NCBI GenBank assembly: GCA_025174535.1
Contig: JALBUN010000048.1
Span: 2,254,603-2,318,602 of the forward strand
From: Cantharellus purpuraceus
Taxonomy: Eukaryota; Basidiomycota; Agaricomycetes; Cantharellales; Hydnaceae
Length of the DNA stretch: 64,000 nucleotides
Direction of reading: 5' to 3'
The notes beneath the pieces are model-generated. The model did not search any database, had not been told where the DNA came from, and saw only the letters and a list, made by a program, of their open reading frames with translations. Each line of letters starts with the position of its first letter. The stretch's first letter is position 1. Both the position numbers and the translations under genes were made by a program. Below are positions 29,851-41,921 of this stretch, piece after piece.

Positions 29851-32430
29851 ATGCCACGATCCACTGCTAATTCCAAATGCACACGAACCATCGAGGTGCT
29901 TGCTCCCAGCATCAACACCATCCCCAAGGTTGTTGAAGAACCGACGGACCACATAGAGGCCATCAATGAAGAAGATGACACCCCGCCCTCTCCAAATCTG
30001 GCACAAGCCATCTCCCTGCTCACCAGCAGCATCCATAACCCACAAGCTCCTAAGTCCCAGACCAAGGTCTGAGAACCTGACCCCTTCGATGGCTCCGATC
30101 TGCAAAAGCTCCAGCCGTTCTTGGTGCAATGCTGGTTGAATTTCCACGATCACCTTGACGTGTTCACATCCGATTGGGCAAAGGTCACCTTTGCCATGTC
30201 CTATCTCAAGGGCACCACACTGGACTACTTTGAGCCAGTGCTCATGGATGACTCTGATGACCTGATATGGTCAGATGATTACTCCGACTTCGTCTCCAAA
30301 CTTTGGACCAATTTCGGTCCTTACAACCCTGAGGCCGATGCCAAGAATGAACTTGATCGATTTCGGATGAAGGAAAATCACAAAATTGCAAAATACATTG
30401 TGAGTTTCCAGCAGCTAGCCCCAAAAGTCCAATGGGGCGACGCCGCACTCCGACGCCAATTTTATGTTGGACTCCCATTGTTTTGGAACCCGCAAAATTA
30501 TGGTGTTAGGGCAAACTCTAAATCACCACAATTCCGTGAATGAACAGCTGAGAAGAATATCAAACCCTGCTGCAGCACAACTCCAGAAACAATTTAACGT
30601 TTGTACTTTGGTTACAATCCTTTGTATTGGTCAATGCAGACTATACGCAGAAAGGTAATACGTTTCTTAGCAGCAAGAAATGAATAAGACTTCCAGAGTC
30701 TAGAGTTCATGGACGCTTAGGGGTCCAGATATTCCAAAAAGAGGGGAATGCACTTAGAGGCTAAAGGAAGTAGGTGGATGAATCCAACCGTCCAACCAGT
30801 GGCACTCAGAAGCGGGTAACAGCAATGTGTGAAGTAGTCTAGCAACTGCTTCACATGAGTTCAAGCTTCTAATGCTCTGCAAAGGCAGTACACACTAGTT
30901 ACTTAAACAAGAGCACTAATGGCAGGACTATCGACAGACAATCTCACCCTGTAGATTCGTAGTCACGTGAGGCAGATACTACACTCACGCCCAAAGCAGG
31001 AATATCACTACCTTGAGTGCAATCAAGTACAGTTACACAACTGTAAAAGATCCTTGAACTGGTAATCAACAGTTACTGAGATAGAGGATGACACTGTATG
31101 TCACTCTAGTCACACTGGTGTGCAGAAGATGGGTAGAATATGATGATATGTTATTCTTTCAGAGGCAGAATGGCCTCCTTATATATTGTATTTACAGGGG
31201 CTGACTAATGCTTCTGGAATATTCTACCTATTAATAGATGCAAACTACTGGAAGGTTGTGGAAGGTGGAAGAAAGGGGTAGAATATTCCAAGCCAATCAC
31301 AGGATCTGATCACAGCACTAACACTGATCAGGAGCTGAATAATGGTTCTGGAAAGTTCTATCTAATAATAGAGGGAAACAGCTAGAATGTTATGGAAAGG
31401 GGTAGAATATTCCAAGGCAATCACCTGATTTGATCACCCATCAGCTGATCTGATCCCTGAGCTAGGCACTGATCAGGCAAAAAGAAGGGTGTCCACCCTG
31501 TTTTCTGCACTGGTTTGGACAGCCATGGATAGCCACATCTCAGGTGATGATCTCCATGGAAAATAGTGCCCTGAGAGGCTGTGGTTGTTAAGTTACAGAA
31601 TATTTATTGATCAGAGACATCTGAGCTTGAATTGAGGCCAAATGCCTGGTCCAAAAGGGGAGAGCCGGCTGCGCGAAGGTTTGTGGGCGCCTATGGGTCC
31701 ACAACTGTAGCACAGCAGAAATAAATGATTCTGAGCTGAGTTCTGCATGGAATATTCCCGAAAAAATATGGAAAAATAGAGAATATTTGAATAAGTCCAT
31801 TCCAGGTACAAGCATCAAATATATGCGGATATTTAGGAATGGAAAAGCAAAGAATAGCACATTGGTGCTGCATAAATGGAATTTGATAGGGAAAAGGTGG
31901 TTCCCATACATCCATCCCGCATCAAGGACGAGATATCACACATCGGTAAGCCGGATACTTTGGTTACCCTTCGCAAGCTAACCCAATCCATCGATGCCCG
32001 TTATTGGGAATGTCAATCCAAGGTCTCCCGTGAAAATTCGGCCAACAACAAATCAGACAAATCATTGGACAAGACCCCAAAGTCCAACAAGGGGTCCGAT
32101 AAGAGGACCACCACCAACTCAGGCCAGAAGTCAAACACTGGTAATGCTGCCGCTTCTGGTTCCAGTCAGAACAACTCTGGCACCAGCAATAACTCCAGAG
32201 CTCACAAGAGTGCTCCAGACCTCTCCACCAAGCTGGGGAAGGACGGAAAACTTACCCAGCAGGAACACCAGTGTCGCATGGACAACAACCTCTGTCTGTT
32301 CTGTGGAAAGCCTGGCCACCAAGCCAAGGATTGCAACAAGGCAACCTCGTCTGCAGCAAAGGCAAAGGGCTGTGCTGCCAACGCCACGATGGACAAGTCC
32401 GACGCAAAAGCGATGGACCCAAAAAAATAG
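29851..32430 (+). pseudogene. gag: Family 2 gag (copy a), with LTR-H inserted
   Basis: It begins MPRSTANSKCTRT 33 bp after the LTR. A TGA at 30070 interrupts KSQTKV / EPDPFDGSDL; copy c has Trp there. The capsid-like part includes FLVQCWLNF, VTFAMSYLKGTTLDYFEPV, YNPEADAKNELDRF, ENHKIAKYIVSFQQLA and FYVGLP; LTR-H occupies 30479-31910, after which IKDEISHIGKPDTLVTL follows. A Ser/Asn/Lys-rich linker and a zinc knuckle [14 protein letters not shown] (about 32290-32335) complete it. The end CCA AAA AAA TAG contains the heptamer A AAA AAA at 32421-32427 and leads into pol in the -1 frame. Gag builds the cytoplasmic particle and binds element RNA. Confidence 0.88.
30479..31910 (-). mobile_element. 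LTR-H copy 3 (1432 bp) in family 2 gag
   Basis: On the plus strand it runs TGTTTTGGAACCC...GGTTCCCATACA. The flanks are CCCAT and TCCAT; the uninterrupted copy b (GGACTCCCATCCCGC) confirms a 5-bp duplication with one transition. AATACAATATATAAGGAGG on the minus strand is a TATA-like promoter sequence for that orientation. Confidence 0.9.
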
Positions 32431-35400
32431 TAAGCAGTCCTATAGCCTCCATATGGGCTGAGGGCTGTGTTGGTACTCCCCATACGACAAACAAGGTCCG
32501 CCTGAATGCATCCACTCTTTCCCACCTGACTCCCTTACCCTCCTCATCTACTCCGACTCCATTCCCGATACCACTACTCAAGCATTAATTGACTCTGGTT
32601 CTACTCATTGTTTCCTCAATTCTTCTTTTTCCAATTTACATAAACTCCATACATACACCATAACTCTGATATCACTCTGATTATTTGATGGCACTACTAA
32701 TGCTGTTATTTCACAAGCTATAGATCTGTCTATCTGTTTTTCTGTCAGAGAAATCCAGAACCTTACATTCTATGTTACTCTGCTTGACTCCAGCTGTTCT
32801 GTGGTTCTCGGACATAACTGGCTCACCCACTACAATCCGTTGATTGACTGGGCATTGGGCCATATCACATTCCGTTCTCCAGTACAGGCTGTGTCATCCC
32901 TGACATCACCAGCAACTTTAGGTGCAAAACTATCTTCTGCCTCCACTGACTCCGCTCCGATAGATACTCCGTCTACCCCACCGTTTATATCACTGGTGGA
33001 CGCTATGGTCTTCACCAGACTAAGCAAACTGGATGGTTCTCACACATTCCAGGTTCACCTCTCCGATCCAATATTCCTCACCACTTGTTCCGCCCAATCA
33101 ACTCCACTGGACCTATCTATGGTTCCTAAGGAGTATCATGAGTTCGCCGACATGTTCAGCAAGTCTAAAGCTGACTCCCTAGCAGAACACCGACCATACA
33201 ATTTCAAGATTGAACTGGAGGACAACTCCACCCCTCCACTTGGCCCTATCTACTTGCTATCCCAAAAAGAGCTACTGGCTCTCCAAACATTCATAGACAA
33301 GAACTTGGCCATGGGCTTCATCCACCCATCCCTATCACCCCATGGAGCTCCGGTCCTATTTGTCTGCAAAAAGGACGGATCACTCTGTCTATGCGTCGAC
33401 TTCCATGGACTCAACAAGATCACCAAGAAAGACCAATACCCAATACCCTGCACCGTGGACCTACTCGAGAGTCCTTGAAAGGCTAAGATCTATTCCAAAA
33501 TAGATCTCCGACATGCCTACCATCTAGTCCACATCCGAGAAGGCAACAAATGGAAAACAACTTTCCGCACACGATATGGATCTTTCAAGTAAGGTTCATG
33601 AATGATACCTTCACTGACCTCCTTGATGTGACTGTCCTTGTTTACTTAGATGACATTTTGGTATATTTGGACAACAAAGAACATCGGACACATGTCCGAG
33701 ATGTACTCTGACGTCTCCGAAAACATGGCCTCTTCACCCACGCTGACAAATGCAAATTCCACTCCGACTTGGTCGAATACCTAGGCTATATCCTCTCCCC
33801 AGCAGGATTGACAATGTCTGATGACAAAATCAAAGCCATACAGGAATGGCCGGAACCCTGGAAAGTCAAAGACGTACAGTCCTTCCTGGGGCTTGCCAAC
33901 TTCTACTGCCACTTCATTCATGGCTACTCCGATATCACCGTTCCGCTCACCCAACTCACTAGGAAGGGTATCCAATGGAATTTCACTGACAAATGTAGAC
34001 AGAGCTTTGAGACCTTGAAAAAGGCCTTTACTTCCGCTCCAATACTGAGTCATTGGGTTCCAGACATTCCTATCCTATTAGAGACCGATGCCTCCGACTA
34101 TGCACTTGCCATGATCCTGTCCATCATCTCTCCAGACGATGGACAAGTCCATCTGATAGCTTTTCACTTGCGTACATTTATGCCCCCCAAACTGAACTAT
34201 GACATCCATGACAAAGAGCTCCTTGCCATATATGAAGCCTTCTGGATATGGAGACACTACCTTGAAGGCCCCTCCAATCCAGTGGACGTCATAACAGACC
34301 ACAAGAACTTGGAATACTTCTCCACAACGAAACTGCTCACCCAGAGACAAGTCCAATGGTCTGAATACCTATCTCAGTTCAATCTCATTATCCGTTTCCA
34401 TCCAGGTCGACTTGGAGCAAAGCCCGACACATTAACTAGATGATGGGATGTCTACCCTAAAGAGGGGAATAGCGACTATGCCACTGTAAACCCACACAAC
34501 TTTCGTCCTGTGTTTACTAATGAGCAGCTGGCATTGTCCCTACGAGCATCCACCCTCATGACTCCCACCCTCCGAGCTGTCACCATTATGGACATTGACC
34601 AACTCTGCTCTGACATCCACTCATCACTCCGATCCGATTCTGTTGCAGTTAAACACTTGGACAACCCTTCCAATCTGAAATGGTCACTTGACCCTAAAGG
34701 ACACCTCTGACACAACAACTGGATATACGTCCCCAATGCCAATGGTCTCTGACTCCGAATTTTGCAGTATTATCATGATCACCCAATCTCTGGCCATTTC
34801 AGGCAAAATCACACACAAGGATTAATCTGACGAGACTACATATGGCCAAAAATGCAAGAATACATTCAACACTGCACCACGTGTATGCACTCAAAATTGC
34901 AAAGGCACAAACCCTACAGAACACTTAAGCAACTTCCAGTCCCGGAGCAACCATGGAACTCCATCTCCATGGATTTCATAGAGAAGCTCCCCCTATCGCT
35001 CAGATACGACACCATACTCGTGATTGTTGACAGGTTCACTAAACAATCATTATTTATTCCGACACATGACACCATCACCTCTGCCTCACTAGCTAAGTTG
35101 TTCGTTCTCCATGTATTCTCTAAACATGGAGTCCCATCGCATGTCACATCTGATTGGGGCTCGGAGTTCGTGTCCTCCTTCTTCTGCACATTAGGAAAGG
35201 CTCTCAACATGAAGCTTCACTTCACCTCCAGATACCATCCTGAAGGAGACAGACAAACGGAATGAATGAATCAGTCCCTGGAACAATATCTCCAAGTCTA
35301 TTGTAACTATCAACAAGACAACTGGGCTGATCTACTTCCAGTAGCAGAGTTTGCCTACAACAACGCTCCAAACGCGCTACTGGCATCTCTCCATTCTTTG

Positions 35401-36046
35401 CTAATAAAGGCTATCATCCGAACATCTCCATCCACCCTGAGAAAGAACGTGCCTCCACCAAAGCCTGCCAATTTGTAACCAACCTTGATCAACTACACCA
35501 ACATCTCTGAGAAACCATCTCCAATGCCCAGAAACAATATCAAGTCTCCACAGACTGACGCTGCATTCCAGCTCCGGACCTGCAAATTGGAGACAAAGTA
35601 TTCGTTAAGGCCGAACACTTCCAGACCACCCACCCATTGAAGAAACTCTCCGAGAAATACTTAGGTCCTTATGAGGTCATTGCTCGCACAGGCAGCAGGT
35701 CCTTCACCCTTCACCTCCCTGACCACTTCCGAGCAGTTCATCCAGTCTTCCATATATCAATGCTCAAACCTGCTACTACGAATGAGATCTCCAGTCACAT
35801 GCAACCCCCACCTCCCCCGATCATCATCAAAGGAGACAATGAATATGAGATATCTGAGATCCTGGACTCAAAGATCAACCGTCGATACAAGTGCAAGCTC
35901 CAGTACTTAGTCAAATGGACTGGATATGAAGGCACCAATGAAGAGTCCTCATGGATCTCTGCGTCCAAACTCAATCATGCATCTGAATCCATCTCCGACT
36001 TTCACTCCACTTATCCAGACAAACCTGGCCCTCTTATGAATCTTTA
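32421..36046 (+). pseudogene. pol: Family 2 pol (copy a): protease, RT, RNase H, integrase, chromodomain
   Basis: Protease: [14 protein letters not shown] (about 32588) and [33 protein letters not shown] (about 33340), a deletion near 33590 that removes the [14 protein letters not shown] segment, then [11 protein letters not shown] near 33640. RNase H: ETDASDYALAM (34082), HDKELLAIYEAFWIWRHYL, VITDHKNLEYFSTTKL. Integrase: HDHPISGHF, then CTTCMHSK, NSISMDFIEKLP (34960), TSDWGSEFVSSFF, with a TGA after GDRQTE. Chromodomain 35845-36040: EYEISEILDSKI, CKLQYLVKWTGYEG, ESSWISASKL. At least eight TGA stops, several at places where a relative has CGA or TGG. Inactive. Confidence 0.9.
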
Positions 36047-36385
36047 AGTTCAATTACTAATGCTAATTCTATTATTTTGCATCGTCATTTTATTACAAGT
36101 CACAAGGAAAATTACCAGCCTGCCCAAAAAACTCCGAAGGAATGTCACTCTGCCTCATTTTTCTCCGCTCCGAAATTTATAATCATAATCATTTTTATTT
36201 TTATACATCGCGTTTCCTTTTCCCCTTCCCCTTATCTACCTCAGGCTCCATCTCCAACTCATCATCACTCTCTACATCCGACACCCAATCTTTCTCATCC
36301 CCCATGTCCGAATCCTCGTCCAAAGGGGCCATGAACTTCCGCAACTGACGTAACTCAGCCATCCGCTGACCCTCCAGAACCTCCT
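36047..36385 (+). other. Family 2 3' untranslated region
   Basis: Follows the chromodomain stop. The last part (GACGTAACTCAGCCATCCGC...AACCTCCTT) is shared with copy b at 53179-53228, which shows it belongs to family 2. On the minus strand a 76-codon frame (36431-36201) with an acidic cluster is present, but I see no support for it as a gene. Confidence 0.6.
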
Positions 36386-36747
36386 TGTGAGGGCGACGCT
36401 GATGATGAGGCCACAACAACAAGATACTCAATAAGTGAGAGCCGATAAGAAATAATGCCAGCTGGTACAGCGGATATCCTCAGTCTATACAGCTGTTTCT
36501 GATAAATACATGGGACTTACCTGGTACAGCGGATATCCTCAGAGATCAAGCTGAGGGGATTACACTGCACCAAGGTGAGTCTTTATACTAAATGATGGAG
36601 ACGGATAGGAGAACCAAGATAGGGGAGGAAAGATAGGGGAAGTGATAGGGGCAATGAAATAGAGGAGACGCACCCTGACAGGCTGCGCTGATAGGGGTGT
36701 CAAGAGAAAATACTAAAAATAGAATATGACTTATTTGAACCCTGACA
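36386..36747 (-). mobile_element. LTR-C, 3' LTR of family 3
   Basis: 362 bp, minus-strand TGTCAGGG...CGCCCTCACA. Its minus-strand upstream flank is ...CACATGCTTCAT of LTR-E, ending in the same TTCAT that follows LTR-C at 24641, so this LTR and the one at 24280 carry the two halves of one target site. Confidence 0.9.
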
Positions 36748-36882
36748 ATGAAGCATGTGAAGTTGAACTACTAATGGGGAAATCATGGAGAAATGAAGCA
36801 ACAGATAGGGGTAATCTTTGTAAGAATAGGAGGTGATGAGTCATAAAAGAACCAAAAATAGAACAAGGATGAGTAAGTCATG
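36748..36882 (-). mobile_element. LTR-E internal fragment (135 bp)
   Basis: On the minus strand it reads ATGACTTACTCATCC...CACATGCTTCAT, exactly the stretch missing from LTR-E copy 2 between 22822 and 24641; LTR-E copy 1 (16136-16272) shows the uninterrupted sequence. It adjoins the family 3 chromodomain tail at about 36883. Confidence 0.85.
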
Positions 36883-39800
36883 TGTCCAATACCATGTGTT
36901 GGGCTCCTGCCAGCTGTCCAATCAAAGAGGACCTGTTTGGGAGGTTCTGTGAAGTTCTCAAAGTGTCTGAAGGGAAGAGCCGCATAGGTGGCTGCTGAAA
37001 TACGCCTTGGGGCTTCAGGATTTTCCCAATGGAAGTCTGCAATGCACCTTCTAGCCCCACTGGCATCCTTAGCTGGGATCCAGAGGTCGTCAGCAGCTCC
37101 ATAGCCCTTCCAACGCACCAGGTATTCCAGTCTTCCTCGGAAAACTCTGCTGTCAAGGATCTTCTCAACTTCGTATTCCTGTACTCCATCTCGAATGACT
37201 GGAGGTGGTGGAGGAGATGACTGGCGTTCAGGGATGGGATCCTTTTCATAAGGACGGAGTAAGACAACAGAGAACACTGGATGAGTGCGGCCAAAGATTG
37301 GGGGAAGTCGTAGGCCATAGGCATTTCGTGAGACCACCTTATTAATCACATATGGTCCTAACCATTTGTGATCAAGTTTCTTGGTTGGACGGGTGGTGGT
37401 GATATTTTGTGCATTGAGCCAGACCTTGTCACCAAGTTTGTATACTGGGGCTGCTTGCCGATGGGCATCATAGAATCATGCCATATCATCTGCTGCCTTT
37501 TCCAGGGCGGAGCGAGCCTCAGTGGTGGCCGTCTCCATATGCTCAGTGAATTCTTCCAGTGCTTCAAGTCATGTCTCTCGGATTGGCTCTAGCCCAAGCC
37601 TTGGGTGTTGGCCTGTATCAAGCATGAAGGGGGTTGATTGCGTGGAGGAGTGGATGCGGTTGTTGTATGTGAATTCGGCAAGAGGAACCCACTCAATCCA
37701 GTCATCCTGGCGCTGATTGATGAAAAGCCTCAAGTATTGTTCAATTTCTTGATTGACCCTTTCCGTCTGACCATCGGTTTGTGGATGATATGCTGTGGAT
37801 GCTGCAACCTTGATCCCCAAAAGCTTATTGAGCTCGCGCATAAATTGAGAGACAAACTGGGTGCCATGGTCACTGATGATCTCCTCAGGAAGGCCGTGGT
37901 GTTTCCACACATGGTCTCGGAAAAGTCGTGCAACTCCTATGGAGTTGATGTCAGAGGTGGTAGGGATAACATGTGCTCGTTTGGAAAGACGGTCCACAAC
38001 AACAAGGAGTGCATCATAGCCATGGCTGATGGGTAGTTCTACAATAAGGTCAACAGATATCACTTGCCACCTCCGATCTGGGACACGATTAGGCAGGAGT
38101 TTACCCATAGGAGGAGCAGGGAAAGTTTTTGTCCGATTGCAGAGGTCACATCCCTTGATGTATTTGGCAATGTATCGTCCAAATCCAGGCCACCAGTAGC
38201 TGTGGGATACAAGTTCTGTTGTTCTCCAGCGACCAGGGTGACCTGTAATGTGAGTATCGTGGTGTGCCCTTACAATGTCATGGCGCAATTTTGGGTCAAG
38301 AGGGACATATACCTTGTCACGATAGAGGACGAGTCCATTCTCCTCGGTCCATTCCTGTCCTCGTAAATTCCGAGAGGGACCAAGTTCCTTAAGAGCCTTT
38401 ACAACCTTTTCATCTCTGTTGGTGCAGTTCTGCACACGTTCCAGGAATATGTCTCCTTCTCCTGTGATCATTTGAGCTTCTGGCCCTGGATAGGTGGATG
38501 TCGCATCGATGTGGAACAGCTCAGGGCCAAGAAGAACCTGGTTCTGGTTATCTTCCTTCCCCCGCTTATGATATACACGTCGTGAGAGGGCATCAGGTTT
38601 GGCTGAATGTCGTCCAGGACGGTGGATCCGTTCAAAGTCAAAATGAGAAAGGTATAGTGACCAGCGAGCTTGTCGACGATTGAGATTCTGAGCTGTATGG
38701 AAATATGTGAGGTTTTGATGGTCGTTAAGGATTTCAATCTTGTATTTGGTCCCTTCCAAGATGTGGCGCCATTCTTCTAGTCCACGGATGACTGAGAGCA
38801 ATTCCTTATCATGGATGGCATAGTTGCGCTCTGCATCTGAAAGGCTCTTGGATACAAAACCTACCGGCCTCCATTTCTCATCGTCACAGAGTTGAGATAG
38901 AACAGCACCTGTTGCATATGCTGAAGCATCTGTCTCTAGTCGAAAATGCTTGGTTTGATCTGGGAGGACAAGGATTGGAGTTGACGTGACAAGCTGCTTG
39001 AGTTTATCAAAGGCTTCTTGTTCTGGGCCATTGGGTATCCAGGACTACTTAACTGATTCAGAGGCTTTGCGATATGTGAGAAGTCCTCAATGAAGCGACG
39101 ATAGAAATTGATGAAACCCAGGAAGGATTTGACTTCTGTCACATTGCACGGTGTGGGCCAGTCTCTGACTCTGGCCACCTTAACTGGGTCCATAGCTACC
39201 TGTCCCTGTGAGAGAATCAATCCAAGATAATCTACCTTCTGTTGCAAGAAAAGGCATTTCTCTGGTTTGAGGTACAGGTGGTTGGCCCAAAGAATTTCAA
39301 GGACAGATTGCACGATCGTGTGGTGTTGTTCTAGGGATTCAGTGAAAATGAGGATGTCGTCCATGAACACTACCATAGTGCCATCATCAATGAGCTCCTT
39401 GAAAATGCCATTCATCATCGTCTGAAAGGTTGCTGGGCTGTTTGTGAGACCAAAGAACATGACCAGGGGTTCAAATAGACCACGATTGGTTCGAAAGGCT
39501 GCCTTCCACTCATTGCCCTCTTTAATACACACATTGTTATATCCCCATCGGATGTCAAGCTTGGTAAAGTACTTGGCATTGGCTGTGGCAATTTTATTCA
39601 TGATGTCTGGTACCAGGGGTAGTGGGTAGGCGTTCTTGATTGTGATATCATTCAGCTTGCGGTAGTCTTGCACAAAACGAAGATTACCGTCCTTCTTCTT
39701 CACAAAAAAGACAGGGGATGCCATGGGTGACTTGGAAGGACATATACGATGATTCCGTAGGTTCTCCTCAAGGAATGCATCCAACTCCTTCTGCTCATTT

Positions 39801-40609
39801 GGGGACATTGGATAGACCTTTGTGCTGAAGGGTTGCGCTCCTGGAGTGAGTTCAATAGCGTGGTCCCACAGTTTTTGAGGTGGAAGTTGGTCAAAGGACT
39901 CCTTTGCAAAAACATCCTTAAATCCCCAGTACACCTTTGGGACAATCTCCTCAAAGGTTTTGACTGGAGTAGATTCTGCAGCCTTCTGTGTGAGCTGTTG
40001 AGAAACTGTTGAACCAGCATAGATATTCTCCAAGTCTTCTTCTACAAAGATAACAAATGTTTGGTCTCCCTCGTATTGGGGTTGCCCATGTGAGTTCTTG
40101 CCATTTGAAGGAGTTGTACCAAGTGAATGCTCTTTGTGTTCTGGTACTTCTCCACATGAATCAGGGCAGCGAGTCATCTGTACCTTTCCTGTACGCCAGT
40201 CTACCTCTGGGTTGTGCTTCACAAGCCAGGTGTGCCCAACAATTATGCCAAAGGTTCCCAGGCTTGTGACTGAAAATGTGGCACGTTCAGTATGGGTCCC
40301 ATATGTGCAGATGAGATCGACTTCTTCCTTGATTGAACCTGCTTCATTTGGGGTCCCATCAATGTTATAAACAGGTATGGCACGTGGTAGAGGGCGTGTT
40401 CGAAGTTTCTCTGCTTTGACATATTCTGCATCAATGAACATTCCTGTAGCACCACTATCAAGGAGTGCATCCATGGCTAGAGGGTATCCAGTGTCTACCG
40501 AGTGGATTTTCATGGGAATTCTTGTACATCGACGGATGTCTGCAGATCGAAGGTAGAGACGAGGAGGGTCATCATGTTTAGCTGGAAGTTGAGAAGGGTT
40601 TTCAGGCAT
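36883..40609 (-). pseudogene. pol: Family 3 pol: protease, RT, RNase H, integrase, chromodomain
   Basis: From 40609: MPENPSQLPAKHDD, protease ALLDSGATGMFID (about 40470) and IIVGHTWLVKHNPEVDW; RT with ASPVFFVKKKDGNLRFVQDY, MFFGLTNSPATFQTMMNGIF and VVFMDDILIFTESL (about 39345), catalytic Asp pair intact. The frame changes near 39050; RNase H continues as LETDASAYATGAVLSQL, NYAIHDKELLSVIRGLEEW, ILNDHQNLTYFHTAQNL. Integrase: HHDTHITGHPGRW...CDLCNRTK zinc site (about 38290-38130), VISVDLIVELP, SDHGTQFVSQF and a Glu in RVNQEIEQYL, so D,D,E is complete. TGA at 37568 and 37482 break the linker; WLNAQNITTTRPTKKLDHKW and the chromodomain EYEVEKILDSRV, LEYLVRWKGYGAADDLW follow (37190-37050). Few lesions; probably young. 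Confidence 0.92.
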
Positions 40610-40714
40610 GGCTGTTTTGGTTTCAGTCTGATGGACAATAGTGTGCGTGTAACATATCGCTTGTGAGCCCTACAGTACATGATTCAAGAACTGAAAACCG
40701 GTTTGTCAGGCAGG

Positions 40715-41853
40715 GCATGCTCTTCACTGCTGACTGGCCTGAAAATCCTGCTTCTCCTCTTGCTTTGGAATTACTGCCTTCTGCGCTTCTTCCTTGGCCT
40801 TCAGTGCAGCTGCTACTGACTCTGATATCATGCCTGCAATTGCTGTTTGTGTGAGATCAGCTCGGATACGTTCCTTGCGTGGTTCAGGGCATGCTGGGGA
40901 TATATGGCCACGCTTTCCACAGTTATAGCACGTCCGAGTCTCAATGCGATGGCGGTTGGAGTCAATATCCATAGGTGCAGCACCATTAGAGGTTGCCAAG
41001 GTAGTTGGTACAGAGATGACCGGAGTGCTGTGAGGGCAGGATGGGGTAGAGCGGGCAGGAGTGAGGGAAGTCTGAGCACGTCTCACTTCTAGAAGATGAC
41101 GGTGGTTGCGGTCAATTTGACAGGCTGCTTCCTTCCATGCCTTGAGATCGGACAGGAGGGATGGCTGTGCATGGATCTTGTCAAGAATCATCGGGCATAG
41201 GCATCTTCCAGTGCTGCATCATTAAACCCAGTCCTTCCTGCTAGTATCTCAAACTGTGCCGTGTATTCATCCGCTGACATGCCAGGTGTCATCCTAAGAT
41301 CGTGTAGCTTTGTTTGTGCTGTTCGAGAGCGGTCAGGGTCCCCAAAAGCATTCTCCACCTGCTTAATGAATTCCTCCAAGGTGGAGAGCAGTGAGGTCCT
41401 GTCAATGACTGCCTGTGTCTCATTGTGCACCCATACTTCAGCAGAACCTCCTGTCATAAAAGAGAGGGCATAGAGGATCTTGGTCTGCTCATCTGGGAAA
41501 GATGTAGGCCGGACTGCAATGGCAAGCCTGATAGAGCGAATGAAACCTTCCGTCTCTGCACGATCTCCATTGAATTTGGCTGGTTCAGCTGCCCTTATTG
41601 GGCGAACGGATGACAATGTAGGAGAAGGTGTGGGAAATGAGGTGGTCTGAGAGATGGTCTGTGCTGCAGCGATGGCGGCAGCAGTGGCAGCATCTGCTAG
41701 GTTGTTCTGGACATTGGCGAACTGGCTTTGGAGGTGCTGGTTCTGGAGTTGCAGCTGCTGGAGCTGCTGCGCCTGGGTGTTGAACAACGCTCGCAGAAAG
41801 CCACCACTTTCACCTAGAGTGTCCCAATAGGCTTCAGGGAGCTGATCGGTCAT
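40715..41853 (-). pseudogene. gag: Family 3 gag with zinc knuckle
   Basis: It starts MTDQLPEAYWDTLGESGGFL about 70 bp after the 5' LTR. A Gln-rich coiled coil (QAQQLQQLQLQNQHLQSQF) is followed by a Ser/Pro linker and the capsid-type domain EPAKFNGDRAETEGFIRSI, ILYALSFMTGGSAEVWVHN, FGDPDRSRTAQTKLHDLRM, MSADEYTAQFEILAGRTGF. At about 41190 (EDAYAR, then TGA) a short deletion shifts the frame; it resumes as ILDKIHAQPSLLSDLKAWKE and ends with CYNCGKRGHISPACPEPRK (about 40920) and a Lys/Glu tail. The deletion splits an otherwise intact Gag. Confidence 0.9.
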
Positions 41854-41921
41854 GGTATTGGTGAAGTAGTTAATAGGGAAAGTGTTATGAGGTGTGGGGT
41901 CGTCTTATGAGCTTGATCTTC

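Larger units (their letters stand above)
29306..36385 (+). mobile_element. Ty3/gypsy chromovirus, family 2 copy a
   Basis: 5' LTR-A (29306-29818, four bases of the TGTTATG start lost), leader, gag (29851-32430, interrupted by LTR-H copy 3), pol in the -1 frame (from about 32421 to 36046), and a 3' untranslated region to 36385, where LTR-C of family 3 begins; the 3' LTR-A is absent. Copy b at 48212 is a close relative. Inactivated by many TGA stops and a deletion in RT. Confidence 0.9.

Noticed and set aside
36783..36900. C-terminal extension of the family 3 chromodomain ORF (YSSLFYFWFFYDSSPPI)
   Set aside because: Read-through into the LTR-E fragment; the hydrophobic stretch is not a real membrane segment.
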